DNA from: Comamonas sp.
GTDB taxonomy: Bacteria; Pseudomonadota; Gammaproteobacteria; Burkholderiales; Burkholderiaceae_C
Length of the DNA: 64,000 nucleotides
Reading direction: 5' to 3'
Assembly (NCBI GenBank): GCA_031277805.1
Contig: JAITLR010000017.1
Location: 124,001 to 188,000 of the forward strand
Part shown: positions 49,717-59,110 of the stretch, piece after piece
How the letters are laid out: each line of letters starts with the position of its first letter
Position numbering within the stretch: position 1 is the stretch's first letter
Notes under the pieces: model-generated
Database searches by the model: none
The model's input: the letters and a program-made list of their open reading frames with translations, nothing else
Told to the model about the DNA's origin: nothing
Made by a program: the position numbers and the translations under genes

Positions 49717-51260
49717 GTTCCTTTCCCAAGGCCGCACGGGCCGATATCGCCTTGCTGCTCGAGGGCACCTTCCCCTATGTGAGCGGCGGTGTATCGAGCT
49801 GGGTCAACCAGATCCTGAGGGCCTTCCCGCAGCACAGTTTTGCCATCGTCTTCATCGGTAGCCGGCGCGAGGACTATGGCGATTTTCGCTACGAGCTGCC
49901 GCCCAATGTGGTGCATTTCGAGGAACATTTCCTTTATGGTCATGCATCGGGGACGCCGTCGCCTGCGCCACGCCGAGGTGATCCCGAAGCCATGTCCAAG
50001 CTGCAGCAATTGCTGCAGGCGCTCGAGCGACGGGACAAGAGTCCCGCCGGCAGGGCGGAAGTGCTGGCTGCCATGCGTGCTGTTGCCGTGGAGCTGCTGC
50101 CGGGAGGCCGCCTGCCGCAGGAAGACTTTCTGCACAGCGAATATATGTGGGAGCTGATACAGGACAGCTACCGGCGCCATTGCAGCGATCCGTCCTTTGT
50201 CGACTTCTTCTGGACGGTGCGCATCATGCTGCAGCCGTTGTGGCTGCTGGCACGCATTGCACAGGAGCTGATCCCGGTACGTGTGCTGCACACGGTGTCC
50301 ACAGGCTATGCGGGCTTTCTGGGTGGCATGCTGCACCATCTGCGTGGGCTGCCGCTGGTGCTGTCCGAACATGGCATCTATACCAAGGAACGGCAGATCG
50401 ACCTGCTTCAGAGCCAGTGGATACGCGACAACCGAAATGTCTTCCAGCGTGATCCGATGGAGGTCTCCTTTTTCCGCCAGATGTGGATCCAGTTCTTCGA
50501 TCTGATGGGGCGCTTTTGCTACGAGGCAGCCGATCCCATCATCGCGTTGTTCGAAGCCAACCGGTTGCGTCAGGTGGCGGACGGTGCTGCGCCGGCTAGA
50601 ACCTGCAATATCCCCAACGGCATCAGCGTCGAGCGCTTTGCGCCGCTGAGAGCCTTGCGTCCGGCCGTGACTCCGCCCGTGTTGTGCCTGATAGGCCGCG
50701 TGGTGCCGATCAAGGACATCAAGACCTTTATCCGCGCCATGCGCCGTGTGGTCAATCACCTGCCCGCAGCGCAGGCCTTGATCGCCGGCCCCACGGCCGA
50801 GGACCCTGCTTATGTAGAGGAGTGCCGCAATCTTGTGGGCAGCCTGGGCCTGCAGGCTCAGGTGCGATTTCTGGGCATGCAGAAGATTGATGATCTTTTG
50901 CCGCGTGTCGGCCTGGTGGTGCTCTCGTCCATCAGCGAGGCTCTGCCCCTGGTGGTGCTGGAGGCGCAGGCCGCGGGCGTGCCCGTCGTCAGCACTGACG
51001 TAGGGTCCTGCCGCCAGCTCATCGAAGGGCTGGAACCCGAGGATCGGGCGTTGGGAGCTTGTGGGCGCATTGTCGGTATCGCCAACCCCGTGGCTCTGGC
51101 CGATGCGGCCCTGGAGCTGCTGAAATCCCCCGAGGCCTGGCGGGCCGCGAGCGTCGCAGGGATTGCACGCGTGGAGCGTTATTACTCCGATCACCTGCTG
51201 TTCGACCGCTACGGCCAAGTCTATGACCGGGCCGTGCAACATTCCGAGGAATATCACTGA
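49713..51260 (+). CDS. pelF: Pel glycosyltransferase PelF (GT4)
   Basis: A 515-residue cytoplasmic GT-B glycosyltransferase that polymerises the Pel sugar from UDP-linked substrates. The N-terminal lobe has LLLEGTFPYVSGGVSSWV. The C-terminal lobe has LIGRVVPIKDIKTFIRAMR and the EX7E-type donor site SISEALPLVVLEAQAAGVPV. The ATG at 49713 overlaps the pelE stop as ATGA and is preferred over an ATG 12 nt upstream. The stop overlaps pelG by 1 nt. Confidence 0.94.
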   Translation: MSSFPKAARADIALLLEGTFPYVSGGVSSWVNQILRAFPQHSFAIVFIGSRREDYGDFRYELPPNVVHFEEHFLYGHASGTPSPAPRRGDPEAMSKLQQLLQALERRDKSPAGRAEVLAAMRAVAVELLPGGRLPQEDFLHSEYMWELIQDSYRRHCSDPSFVDFFWTVRIMLQPLWLLARIAQELIPVRVLHTVSTGYAGFLGGMLHHLRGLPLVLSEHGIYTKERQIDLLQSQWIRDNRNVFQRDPMEVSFFRQMWIQFFDLMGRFCYEAADPIIALFEANRLRQVADGAAPARTCNIPNGISVERFAPLRALRPAVTPPVLCLIGRVVPIKDIKTFIRAMRRVVNHLPAAQALIAGPTAEDPAYVEECRNLVGSLGLQAQVRFLGMQKIDDLLPRVGLVVLSSISEALPLVVLEAQAAGVPVVSTDVGSCRQLIEGLEPEDRALGACGRIVGIANPVALADAALELLKSPEAWRAASVAGIARVERYYSDHLLFDRYGQVYDRAVQHSEEYH

Positions 51261-52633
51261 TGGCTGGCATTGGCTTTGAACTGCGCCACCTGCTGCGCAA
51301 AAACACGCTGACCAGTGTGCTCCAGGCCTATGCCTATGCGGGCGTGATCGGCTCGGGGCCCTGGGTGTTTTCCATCATCGGCATTTTGCTGGTGGGGGTG
51401 TTCAGTCTCAGCGTCGTGGCTCCGCCGCTGCTGGTGACCCAGTTCCAGACCTCGGTGACCTATCTGGTGGCCTGCAGCCTGATCCTGACCGGCGCAGCGC
51501 AACTGATGTTCACGCGCTTCATTTCGGATCGGCTGTTTCTCAAGCAGGACGAATCCGTCCTGCCCAACCTGCACGGATTGCTGCTGCTGATCGTGGCTGC
51601 CGCCAGCTGCGTTGGCACGCTGGCCCTGTTCGTGGTGTTGCCGGGCCAGAGCTTGCTGTACCGGATGCTGATGCTGGCCGGCTTCACGCTGATGTGCGTG
51701 GTCTGGATGCTGACCGTTTTGCTGTCAGGCCTCAAGCATTACAAGGCCATCACCGCACTGTTCGGGGTCAGCTATGCGCTTATCGTCGTGCTGTCGCTGC
51801 CTCTGCGTCGCTGGGGGCTGGAAGGGCTGTTGAGCAGTTTCGTGCTTGGCAATATCGTGCTGGTGGCGGGCATGTGGGTGATCGTGCTGCGTGCTTTCTC
51901 GATCAGCAAGCGCTGGATTGCCTTCGATTTCATGCAGCGCTCGCTGATCTTTCCGGTACTGATCGCTGTAGGTCTGCTCTACAACGTGGGCATCTGGATC
52001 GACAAGTTCATGTTCTGGTATTTCCCGCCGACCTCGCAGCAGATCATCGGCGGGCTCAGAGCTTCCCTGATCTACGACCTGCCGGTTTTCCTTTCCTATC
52101 TGTCCATCATTCCGGGCATGGCGGTGTTCCTGGTGCGCATAGAGACCGACTTCGTCGAGTACTACGACAAGTTCTTCGATGCGGTGCGCGGCGGTGGCTC
52201 CCTGAGCTACATACAGTCCATGCGCAACGAGATGGTGTATGCGATACAGGCCGGCCTGGGCGAGATTGCCAAGGTGCAGACGCTGGCTGTTCTCGTGACC
52301 TTTGTCACAGGTCCGGCCGTGCTGCATCTGTTGGGCATATCGCAGCTATACCTGCCGCTGCTGCATGTGCAGGTCGTCGGTGCAGGCCTGCAGGTGGGCG
52401 TGATGGCCGTGCTCAATGTGTTCTTCTACCTCGATGAACGGCGCATCGTGCTTCTGCTCTGCGTGCTGATGGTAGTGCTGAACATCGTCTTTACCGGCAT
52501 TTCGCTGGCATTGGGTGCGGCTTTCTACGGCTATGGCTTCTGCCTGGCGATGCTGGCAACCCTGTGCACAGGTCTGTTCCTGTTGACGCGCGAACTGGAT
52601 CGGCTGGAATACAAGACCTTTATGCTGCAGTAA
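51260..52633 (+). CDS. pelG: Pel polymer transporter PelG
   Basis: A 457-residue polytopic membrane protein of the MOP/PST flippase superfamily, with about 12 hydrophobic helices. It opens MAGIGFELRHLLRKNTL, a PelG hallmark, and ends TRELDRLEYKTFML. It is thought to move Pel across the inner membrane with PelD, PelE and PelF. Last gene of the pel operon. Confidence 0.94.
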   Translation: MAGIGFELRHLLRKNTLTSVLQAYAYAGVIGSGPWVFSIIGILLVGVFSLSVVAPPLLVTQFQTSVTYLVACSLILTGAAQLMFTRFISDRLFLKQDESVLPNLHGLLLLIVAAASCVGTLALFVVLPGQSLLYRMLMLAGFTLMCVVWMLTVLLSGLKHYKAITALFGVSYALIVVLSLPLRRWGLEGLLSSFVLGNIVLVAGMWVIVLRAFSISKRWIAFDFMQRSLIFPVLIAVGLLYNVGIWIDKFMFWYFPPTSQQIIGGLRASLIYDLPVFLSYLSIIPGMAVFLVRIETDFVEYYDKFFDAVRGGGSLSYIQSMRNEMVYAIQAGLGEIAKVQTLAVLVTFVTGPAVLHLLGISQLYLPLLHVQVVGAGLQVGVMAVLNVFFYLDERRIVLLLCVLMVVLNIVFTGISLALGAAFYGYGFCLAMLATLCTGLFLLTRELDRLEYKTFMLQ

Positions 52634-52783
52634 TCGGCCCCGGCCGTTGGGTTCGCCCGGGGGCAATGCTTTTGGCGTGACTCATGCTCCGAACAAGTTC
52701 ATGGTTTTGCGAGCGTTGAGTGACGTGGTGCCCCGTCTGCGCGACAATAGCGGATTCGGCGCTGGCGGCAGCCCGGCTCCGGG

Positions 52784-52833
52784 GGAGGCTACGGCGTCCT
52801 CGGACGGGAGACAAAGCCCCTGCCTCCGCTTTT
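52784..52833 (+). terminator. GC-rich hairpin ahead of the ABC binding protein, possible pel terminator or leader
   Basis: GGAGGC (52784-52789) pairs with GCCTCC (52822-52827), followed shortly by TTTT. Inside is a smaller perfect hairpin CGTCC-TC-GGACG (52795-52806). It could end the pel transcript or act as an attenuator for the importer operon. The stem is short for a confident call. Confidence 0.35.
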
Positions 52834-52854
52834 CCCACTTCAATCTTTGACGCC

Positions 52855-53664
52855 ATGAAAAAACGTACCCTGCTGGCCTCGGTGGCCCTGACTGCAATTT
52901 TGGCTGCCTGCGGCAAGAACGAGCCCGCAAGCAACACTGCTGCAGCTCCTGCACCGGCTCCTGCGGCTGCTGCCACCAAGCTGGTGGTAGGCCTGGACGA
53001 TAACTTCCCGCCCATGGGTTTCCGTGACGACAAGAATGAGCTGATCGGTTTCGACATTGACATGGCTCGTGAAGCTGCCAAGCGCGCCAACATTGAAGTG
53101 GAATTCAAGCCCATCGACTGGAATGCCAAGGAGGCCGAACTGCTGGGTAAGCGCGTGGATGCGCTGTGGAATGGTCTGACGATTCTGGAAGAGCGCAAGG
53201 CCAAGATCCTGTTCTCCGACCCCTATATGGTCAACAAGCAGATCGTCATCGTGAAGGCGGGCTCGCCCATCAAGACCAAGGCTGACCTGGCTGGCAAGAT
53301 CGTGGGTGCCCAGGAAGGCTCCAGCGCTGTGACGGCTCTGGAGAAGGACAAGGAGCTGTCTTCCAAGTTCAAGGAAACCAAGCTGTTCGGCGACAACATC
53401 GCTGCGCTGATGGACCTGGAAGCTGGCCGTCTGGACGCTGTGGTGGTGGACGAGGTCGTGGGCCGCTTCTATGTGAACAAGAAGCCTGAAAACTATGTGG
53501 TGCTGGCCGAAGACTTCGGCACCGAAGACTACGGTGTGGGTTTCCGCAAGGATGACGAAGCCACTCGCAACAAGATCAACGACGCGCTGACCGAGATGAA
53601 GAAGGACGGCAAGGCTGCCGAAATCGCTCAGAAGTGGTTTGGTGCGGACGTCATCAAGCACTGA
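52855..53664 (+). CDS. Polar amino acid ABC transporter substrate-binding lipoprotein
   Basis: A 269-residue type 2 periplasmic binding protein (SBP_bac_3, family 3). The lipobox LAAC (about Cys19) and an Ala/Pro-rich linker tether it to the membrane. The binding fold begins KLVVGLDDNFPPMGFRDDKNELIGFDIDMA, the usual amino acid-binding signature, and later shows GTEDYGVGFRKDD. The ATG at 52855 starts the signal peptide. The likely ligand is a polar amino acid; which one is not visible. A terminator-like hairpin separates it from the permease. Confidence 0.92.
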   Translation: MKKRTLLASVALTAILAACGKNEPASNTAAAPAPAPAAAATKLVVGLDDNFPPMGFRDDKNELIGFDIDMAREAAKRANIEVEFKPIDWNAKEAELLGKRVDALWNGLTILEERKAKILFSDPYMVNKQIVIVKAGSPIKTKADLAGKIVGAQEGSSAVTALEKDKELSSKFKETKLFGDNIAALMDLEAGRLDAVVVDEVVGRFYVNKKPENYVVLAEDFGTEDYGVGFRKDDEATRNKINDALTEMKKDGKAAEIAQKWFGADVIKH

Positions 53665-53683
53665 TCATTTTTGATGGTGCTAC

Positions 53684-53715
53684 ACCGGCAATGCATGGCA
53701 TTGCCGGTTTTTTTT
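53684..53715 (+). terminator. Terminator/attenuator between binding protein and permease genes
   Basis: An 11-bp perfect stem ACCGGCAATGC/GCATTGCCGGT with an ATG loop is followed by eight T residues. Its position inside the operon suggests partial termination, giving more binding protein than membrane components. Confidence 0.85.
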
Positions 53716-53815
53716 GCTTTGCAATGACAATGCGTGCAGGCGACCACTTTCTTCGCCGCGCGCCTGTGCCTGTGGCAGGCTTTGACAGCCAGGGCGCCAC
53801 ACTGAAGGCCTTTCG

Positions 53816-54469
53816 ATGGACTATGTAATCTCGCTGCTGGGGCCCATGACCAATGGGGCGCTGGTCACTCTCAAGCTCTTTTTCATCACTCTGGTGCTCT
53901 CCATTCCTCTGGGGCTGGCACTGGCGCTGATGCGTCTTTCCCGCATCAGGGCACTGAGTACGGCGGTGGGCGGCTATATCTGGCTGATGCGCGGCACGCC
54001 TTTGATGCTGCAGTTGCTGTTTGTGTACTTTGCGCTGCCTTTCGTGCCCTATATCGGCATGCGCTTGCCGGATTTTCCGGCCGCCGTCGTGGCGTTTGCG
54101 CTGAACTATGCCGCCTACTTTGCCGAAATCTTCCGCGCCGGCATCCAGTCGGTGGATCGCGGTCAGTATGAAGGTGCCAAGGTGCTGGGCATGAGCTATG
54201 GTCAGACCATGCGCCGCATTGTTCTGCCCCAGATGTGGGCGCGCATTCTGCCTCCCGTCAGCAATGAAACCATCACCCTGGTCAAGGACACCTCGCTGAT
54301 CTATGTGCTGGCGCTGAATGATCTGTTGCGCGTGGCACGCGGTGTGGTGCAGCGCGACTTCACGTTCACTCCGTTCATTGTGGCTGCGGCCTTCTATCTG
54401 ATCATGACCCTGGTGCTGACCTGGGGCTTCCAATACCTCGAGAAACGCTATGCCAAGTACGACGCCTGA
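53816..54469 (+). CDS. Polar amino acid ABC transporter permease
   Basis: A 217-residue HisM/GlnP-type permease with about five transmembrane helices. The N-terminal [19 protein letters not shown] and the central [42 protein letters not shown] (EAA coupling loop) are typical. A single permease gene suggests a homodimer. The ATPase gene overlaps its end by 20 nt. Confidence 0.94.
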   Translation: MDYVISLLGPMTNGALVTLKLFFITLVLSIPLGLALALMRLSRIRALSTAVGGYIWLMRGTPLMLQLLFVYFALPFVPYIGMRLPDFPAAVVAFALNYAAYFAEIFRAGIQSVDRGQYEGAKVLGMSYGQTMRRIVLPQMWARILPPVSNETITLVKDTSLIYVLALNDLLRVARGVVQRDFTFTPFIVAAAFYLIMTLVLTWGFQYLEKRYAKYDA

Positions 54470-55226
54470 TGTGATGATTTCCGCCCAGGGCATCCACAAG
54501 GCCTTTGGCGGCAACGAAGTGCTGCGTGGCGTCTCTCTTGACCTGCTGCGCGGCGAGGTGGTGGCTGTCATCGGTCCTTCGGGTTCGGGCAAGAGCACGT
54601 TTCTGCGCTGCCTCAACCATCTGGAGACGATTGATCGCGGCACGATCACCATCGAGGGCGAGACCCTGGCTCGTTCGGAAGGCGATGCCAAGGCCCAGTA
54701 TGTGGGCGATGCCGAGATTCGCCGCATCGGCCGCAAGATGGGCATGGTGTTCCAGTCCTTCAATCTGTTCCCCCATCTGACGGTGTTGGAAAACGTCATC
54801 GAGGCGCCCATCATCGTCAAGGGCATGAAGCGCGAGCAGATCGTACCCAAGGCCGAGGCTTTGCTCAAAAAAGTGGGTCTGCTGGAAAAGCGCGATGCCT
54901 ATCCCAACCGCCTCTCGGGCGGTCAGAAGCAGCGTGTGGCCATCGCCCGTGCGCTGGCCATGGAACCGGACATTCTGCTGTTCGACGAGCCCACTTCAGC
55001 GCTGGACCCCGAATTGACCGGCGAAGTACTGCGTACCATGCGCGGACTGGCAGAGGAGCACATGACCATGTTGGTGGTGACCCATGAGATGGGCTTTGCC
55101 CGTGAAGTGGCCAACCGCGTGATCTTCATGGACGGCGGCCATATCGTGGAGCAAGGCCCGGCCGAGACATTCTTCGCGTCACCGCAACATGGGCGAACCA
55201 AGGCGTTTTTGCACAACATGTTGTAA
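54450..55226 (+). CDS. Polar amino acid ABC transporter ATP-binding protein (GlnQ-like)
   Basis: A 258-residue ATPase. Walker [11 protein letters not shown]-loop [11 protein letters not shown], signature [15 protein letters not shown], Walker [15 protein letters not shown] and the H-loop [11 protein letters not shown] are all intact. The GlnQ/HisP-type acidic insert follows Walker A. ATG 54450 was kept, though GTG 54471 or ATG 54474 would avoid the overlap with the permease. Ends before a strong terminator. Confidence 0.94.
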   Translation: MPSTTPDVMISAQGIHKAFGGNEVLRGVSLDLLRGEVVAVIGPSGSGKSTFLRCLNHLETIDRGTITIEGETLARSEGDAKAQYVGDAEIRRIGRKMGMVFQSFNLFPHLTVLENVIEAPIIVKGMKREQIVPKAEALLKKVGLLEKRDAYPNRLSGGQKQRVAIARALAMEPDILLFDEPTSALDPELTGEVLRTMRGLAEEHMTMLVVTHEMGFAREVANRVIFMDGGHIVEQGPAETFFASPQHGRTKAFLHNML

Positions 55227-55272
55227 AAACACCGCAAATACTGTTGATCCGGATAGGATCGAAAATGCCTTT

Positions 55273-55298
55273 AAGCCCAATTCCGTATTGGGCTTTTT
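55273..55298 (+). terminator. Intrinsic terminator after the amino acid importer
   Basis: A 9-bp perfect stem AAGCCCAAT/ATTGGGCTT with a TCCGT loop, followed by T residues. Separates the importer from the mla operon. Confidence 0.88.
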
Positions 55299-55450
55299 GC
55301 TATTTTTAAAGTAGCTCTTGTTTTTGCGTGGCATGGCATAATCGCTCTAAACATTCATTCGTGTATGTTTAATTCCGGCCGCTTCCTGCAATTTTGACGC
55401 TGGCTCGGCAAAATACGCGTTCGACTCTTTACCGCCCTAACTCACCTCGC

Positions 55451-56275
55451 ATGTCTCTCAACGCACCCTTTGTGGAATTGCGCAATGTCACCTTTGGCTA
55501 TGGTGAACGTGTCATTCTGCGCGACCTGTCTTTGCAGGTGCCGCGTGGCAAGGTCACGGCACTGATGGGAGCTTCCGGTGGAGGCAAGACCACGGTGCTG
55601 CGCCTGATTGGCGGCCAGAACCATGCCCAGAAGGGCGAGGTGCTGTTCGACGGCAAGGATGTCTCGAATATGGATGTGGCGCAGCTCTATACCGCGCGTC
55701 GCCGTATGGGCATGCTGTTTCAGTTCGGTGCGCTGTTCACCGATATGAGCGTGTTCGACAACGTGGCGTTTCCGCTGCGTGAACATACCGACCTGCCCGA
55801 AGAATTGATCCGCGACATCGTGCTCATGAAGCTTCACGCCGTGGGTCTGCGTGGAGCGCGCCAGCTCATGCCCAGCGAAGTTTCGGGCGGCATGGCGCGG
55901 CGTGTGGCGCTGGCCCGAGCGATTGCGCTGGACCCCGAACTCATCATGTATGACGAGCCTTTCGCGGGTCTGGACCCGATTTCCCTGGGGACGGCCGCGC
56001 AGCTGATTCGCCAACTCAACGACGCCATGGGGCTGACATCGATTCTGGTCTCCCACGATCTGGAAGAGACATTCCGCGTGGCTGACCATGTGGTGATCCT
56101 GGGCGGTGGTACGGTGGCTGCACAAGGCACGCCCGACGAGGTGCGCGCCAGCACCGATCCGCTGGTGCAGCAGTTCATCCATGCCAGAGCCACAGGCCCT
56201 GTGCCATTCCATTACCCCGGCGTGAGTGCCGAGGACGATTTTGGTGTTTCGGCCGATAGTCGGAGGCGCGCATGA
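55451..56275 (+). CDS. mlaF: Phospholipid transport ATP-binding protein MlaF
   Basis: A 274-residue ATPase of the Mla system that keeps phospholipids out of the outer leaflet of the outer membrane. Walker A GASGGGKTT, the Q-loop in FQFGALFTDMSVFDNVAFPLRE (a MlaF hallmark), signature VSGGMARRVALARA and Walker B IMYDEPFAGLDP are present. The ATG at 55451 starts the conserved domain. It overlaps mlaE by 4 nt. Confidence 0.96.
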   Translation: MSLNAPFVELRNVTFGYGERVILRDLSLQVPRGKVTALMGASGGGKTTVLRLIGGQNHAQKGEVLFDGKDVSNMDVAQLYTARRRMGMLFQFGALFTDMSVFDNVAFPLREHTDLPEELIRDIVLMKLHAVGLRGARQLMPSEVSGGMARRVALARAIALDPELIMYDEPFAGLDPISLGTAAQLIRQLNDAMGLTSILVSHDLEETFRVADHVVILGGGTVAAQGTPDEVRASTDPLVQQFIHARATGPVPFHYPGVSAEDDFGVSADSRRRA

Positions 56276-57054
56276 ATCCCCTGCATCCTGCGCACATTGG
56301 TGCGGTCGTGCGCAAACAGCTGATCAATATGGGCATGGGCGCCCGGCTGCTGTGGCAGTTGCTGACCCTGATGGGGCCGGCGCTCAGGCGCCCGCGCCTG
56401 ATCGGCGATCAGATTCACTTCCTGGGCAATTATTCGCTGGCCATCATCGGCGTCTCGGGCCTTTTCGTGGGCTTTGTGCTGGGACTGCAGGGTTACTACA
56501 TCCTGCAGCGCTATGGCTCGTCCGAGGCCTTGGGCATGATGGTCGCACTGAGCCTGCTGCGTGAACTGGGTCCTGTGGTCACGGCCTTGCTATTTGCGGG
56601 CCGAGCAGGCACGGCGCTGACAGCGGAGATTGGTCTGATGAAGGCTGGTGAGCAGCTCTCGGCCATGGAAATGATGGCGGTTGACCCCGTCAAACGTATT
56701 CTGGCTCCGCGCTTCTGGGCGGGGCTGATCACCATGCCTTTGCTGGCGGCCGTCTTCAGTGCCGTCGGCATCATGGGCGGCTGGCTGGTCGGCGTGGTGA
56801 TGATCGGTGTGGACAGCGGCGCTTTCTGGGGACAGATGCAGTCCGGCGTGGACTGGTGGGCGGATCTGGGCAATGGCGTCATGAAGAGCTTTGTCTTTGG
56901 CCTGGCCGTGACGTTCGTGGCTCTGCTTGAGGGCTATGCGGCCAAACCTACGCCCGAAGGGGTTTCCAGAGCCACCACGCGTACGGTGGTGGTGGCATCG
57001 CTGACGGTGCTGGGACTGGACTTCCTGATGACGGCCACCATGTTCAGCATCTGA
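56272..57054 (+). CDS. mlaE: Phospholipid transport permease MlaE
   Basis: A 260-residue inner-membrane permease with five or six helices. LGNYSLAIIGVSGLFVGFVLGLQGY, LLRELGPVVTALLFAGRAGTALTAEIG and the Cterminal EGYAAKPTPEGVSRATTRTVV are diagnostic of MlaE. It works as a dimer with MlaF, MlaB and the MlaD hexamer. It overlaps mlaF by 4 nt. Confidence 0.96.
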   Translation: MNPLHPAHIGAVVRKQLINMGMGARLLWQLLTLMGPALRRPRLIGDQIHFLGNYSLAIIGVSGLFVGFVLGLQGYYILQRYGSSEALGMMVALSLLRELGPVVTALLFAGRAGTALTAEIGLMKAGEQLSAMEMMAVDPVKRILAPRFWAGLITMPLLAAVFSAVGIMGGWLVGVVMIGVDSGAFWGQMQSGVDWWADLGNGVMKSFVFGLAVTFVALLEGYAAKPTPEGVSRATTRTVVVASLTVLGLDFLMTATMFSI

Positions 57055-57084
57055 GGCTGGCAGCAGACAAAAGGTAAAAAAATC

Positions 57085-57582
57085 ATGCAACAGAACAAAA
57101 GTGATGTGTGGGTCGGCATGTTCGTGCTGATCGGGGTACTGGCTCTGGTGTTTCTGGCCCTGCAGTCGGCCAATTTGCTGAGCCTGAACTTTGAAAAGAC
57201 CTATACGGTGACGGCACGCTTTGACAACATCGGCGGGCTCAAGCCCAAGGCTGCAGTCAAGAGCGCGGGCGTGGTCGTGGGCCGAGTGGAGGGCATTACC
57301 TTCAACGACCAGACCTTCCAGGCCGATGTGCAGCTGAGCATGCAGACCCGCTATGCCTTCCCCAAGGACAGTTCGCTGAAAATTCTGACGAGCGGTCTGC
57401 TTGGTGACCAGTACATTGGTATCGAGGCAGGTGCCAGCGAAGAAAACCTCAAGAACGGTGACCGCCTGACCTCCACGCAGTCTGCCGTGGTGCTGGAAAA
57501 TCTGATTGGCCAGTTCCTCTATGGCCGTGCCGAGCAGGGCGGCGCTGATTCCGCGGACTCCAATGCAGGAGCGACCAAATAA
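57085..57582 (+). CDS. mlaD: Phospholipid-binding MCE-domain protein MlaD
   Basis: A 165-residue protein with one N-terminal transmembrane helix (about residues 9-32) and a single MCE domain (about 38-118) with YTVTARFDNIGGLKPKAAVKSAGVVVGRVEGI. MlaD forms a hexameric ring in the periplasm that carries lipids between MlaE and MlaC. The C-terminal helix is followed by a short Ala/Asp tail. The mlaA start overlaps its stop. Confidence 0.96.
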   Translation: MQQNKSDVWVGMFVLIGVLALVFLALQSANLLSLNFEKTYTVTARFDNIGGLKPKAAVKSAGVVVGRVEGITFNDQTFQADVQLSMQTRYAFPKDSSLKILTSGLLGDQYIGIEAGASEENLKNGDRLTSTQSAVVLENLIGQFLYGRAEQGGADSADSNAGATK

Positions 57583-58376
57583 TGACACGCCAACCATTGC
57601 AAAAAACACAGTCAAATCAGGCTTCAGCCGTTACCCGTACGGCGCTGGCAGCTAGCGTCTCTGTAGCGGCCTTGCTCTCGGGCTGTGCCACGACCACCAG
57701 CGGCCCTGCCAACCCGGCTGACCCGCTGGAGTCCATGAACCGCAGCATTTATTCCTTCAATGAAGGCGTGGACGAGGCGGTGTTCAAGCCCGTGGCCACG
57801 GCCTACCAGACCGTGACTCCGCGTCTGGCCCGTGCCGGCGTGACCAACTTCTTCGACAACCTGGGCGATGCCTGGTCGTTTGTGAACAACCTGCTGCAAG
57901 GCCAGGGTGAGGGCGCCTACAACTCCATGGTTCGTTTCAGCGTCAACACCGTCTTCGGTATTGGCGGTCTGTTCGATGTGGCCAGTGAGGCTGGAATTCA
58001 ACGTGCCAAGCAGGATTTCGGTCAGACCCTGGGCCGCTGGGGCATGCCGACTGGTCCTTATCTGGTGCTGCCGTTCTGGGGACCATCCACGATTCGCGAT
58101 ACCGCCGGCATGGTGGTCGATGCCTACGGCTACCCTGCCAATACCCTCGACGATGTGCGCTGGCGTAACAGCCTTTACGCCCTGCGTGTCGTAAACCGCC
58201 GTGCCGACCTGCTCCAGGCCGGTGATGTGCTCGATTCGGTCGCGCTCGACAAGTACAGCCTGGTGCGCGATGTCTATCTGCGCTCACGCATTGGCGGCGC
58301 GGCGTCTGGCGGAGATGGTCGTCTCGAAAACTATGATGACGACAACGCTGGCAAGCTGCCTCCCGAAGGCCAGTAA
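57582..58376 (+). CDS. mlaA: Outer-membrane lipoprotein MlaA (VacJ)
   Basis: A 264-residue lipoprotein with lipobox LSGC (about Cys29). The core DPLESMNRSIYSFNEGVDEAVFKPVA, FFDNLGDAWSFVNNLLQG and RWGMPTGPYLVLPFWGPSTIRD mark the MlaA family. It forms a doughnut in the inner leaflet of the outer membrane that removes misplaced phospholipids. In E. coli the gene is elsewhere; here it sits inside the mla operon. Confidence 0.96.
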   Translation: MTRQPLQKTQSNQASAVTRTALAASVSVAALLSGCATTTSGPANPADPLESMNRSIYSFNEGVDEAVFKPVATAYQTVTPRLARAGVTNFFDNLGDAWSFVNNLLQGQGEGAYNSMVRFSVNTVFGIGGLFDVASEAGIQRAKQDFGQTLGRWGMPTGPYLVLPFWGPSTIRDTAGMVVDAYGYPANTLDDVRWRNSLYALRVVNRRADLLQAGDVLDSVALDKYSLVRDVYLRSRIGGAASGGDGRLENYDDDNAGKLPPEGQ

Positions 58377-58456
58377 GACTGGACGCAGACCGTTACAAAC
58401 CAAGATGCACAAGTCCTGCAGGTGCGATGACACTTGCAGGCTTCGTGGAGAAAGCA

Positions 58457-59089
58457 ATGAAGATTACTCGTCGTATGTTGGGCATGGCCGCTGGTGCCAT
58501 GCTTGCCTTGAATCTGGGCCTGCCTGCGCAGGCCGCCGAAGAAACACCTGACCTGCTGGTCAAGCGCGTCTCCTCCGACGTACTGGAAACCATCAAGAAA
58601 GATGCTTCTCTGCGCAATGGCGACGCCAGCAAGATCAATGCACTGGTCAATGACAAGGTCATGCCTTATGTGGACTTCCGCCGCATGACATCGGCAGCCG
58701 TCGGCCCGGCCTGGCGCCAGGCCACGGCAGATCAGCGTCAGCGCCTGCAGGATGAATTCAAGGCCCTGTTGATCCGTACCTACTCGGGTGCTCTGTCCCA
58801 GGTCGGTGATCAGACCATCACCGTCAAGCCGCTGCGCATGGCCGCTGGCGACACTGACGTGCTGGTGCGCACCCAGGTCAATGGCCGTGGTGACCCAGTG
58901 CAGCTGGATTTTCGCCTTGAAAAACAGTCCGACGGCGGCTGGAAGCTCTACAACTTCAATGTGCTGGGCGTGTGGCTGGTCGAGACCTACCGCAACCAGT
59001 TTGCGCAGGAAATCAATGCCAACGGCATCGATGGCCTGATCAAGACCCTGGCCTCGCGCAGCTCCATGCCTGCGAACGTGGGCAAATAA
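58457..59089 (+). CDS. mlaC: Periplasmic phospholipid shuttle MlaC
   Basis: A 210-residue soluble carrier that ferries phospholipids between MlaA and MlaD. Signal peptide to about residue 26 (AQA). Features include NDKVMPYVDFRRMTSAAVGPAWRQATADQRQRL and the closing LYNFNVLGVWLVETYRNQFAQ, the MlaC pattern. The ATG at 58457 begins the signal peptide and has GTGGAG upstream. Confidence 0.95.
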   Translation: MKITRRMLGMAAGAMLALNLGLPAQAAEETPDLLVKRVSSDVLETIKKDASLRNGDASKINALVNDKVMPYVDFRRMTSAAVGPAWRQATADQRQRLQDEFKALLIRTYSGALSQVGDQTITVKPLRMAAGDTDVLVRTQVNGRGDPVQLDFRLEKQSDGGWKLYNFNVLGVWLVETYRNQFAQEINANGIDGLIKTLASRSSMPANVGK

Positions 59090-59110
59090 GTCGCTGCGGC
59101 TCGCTTTGTC

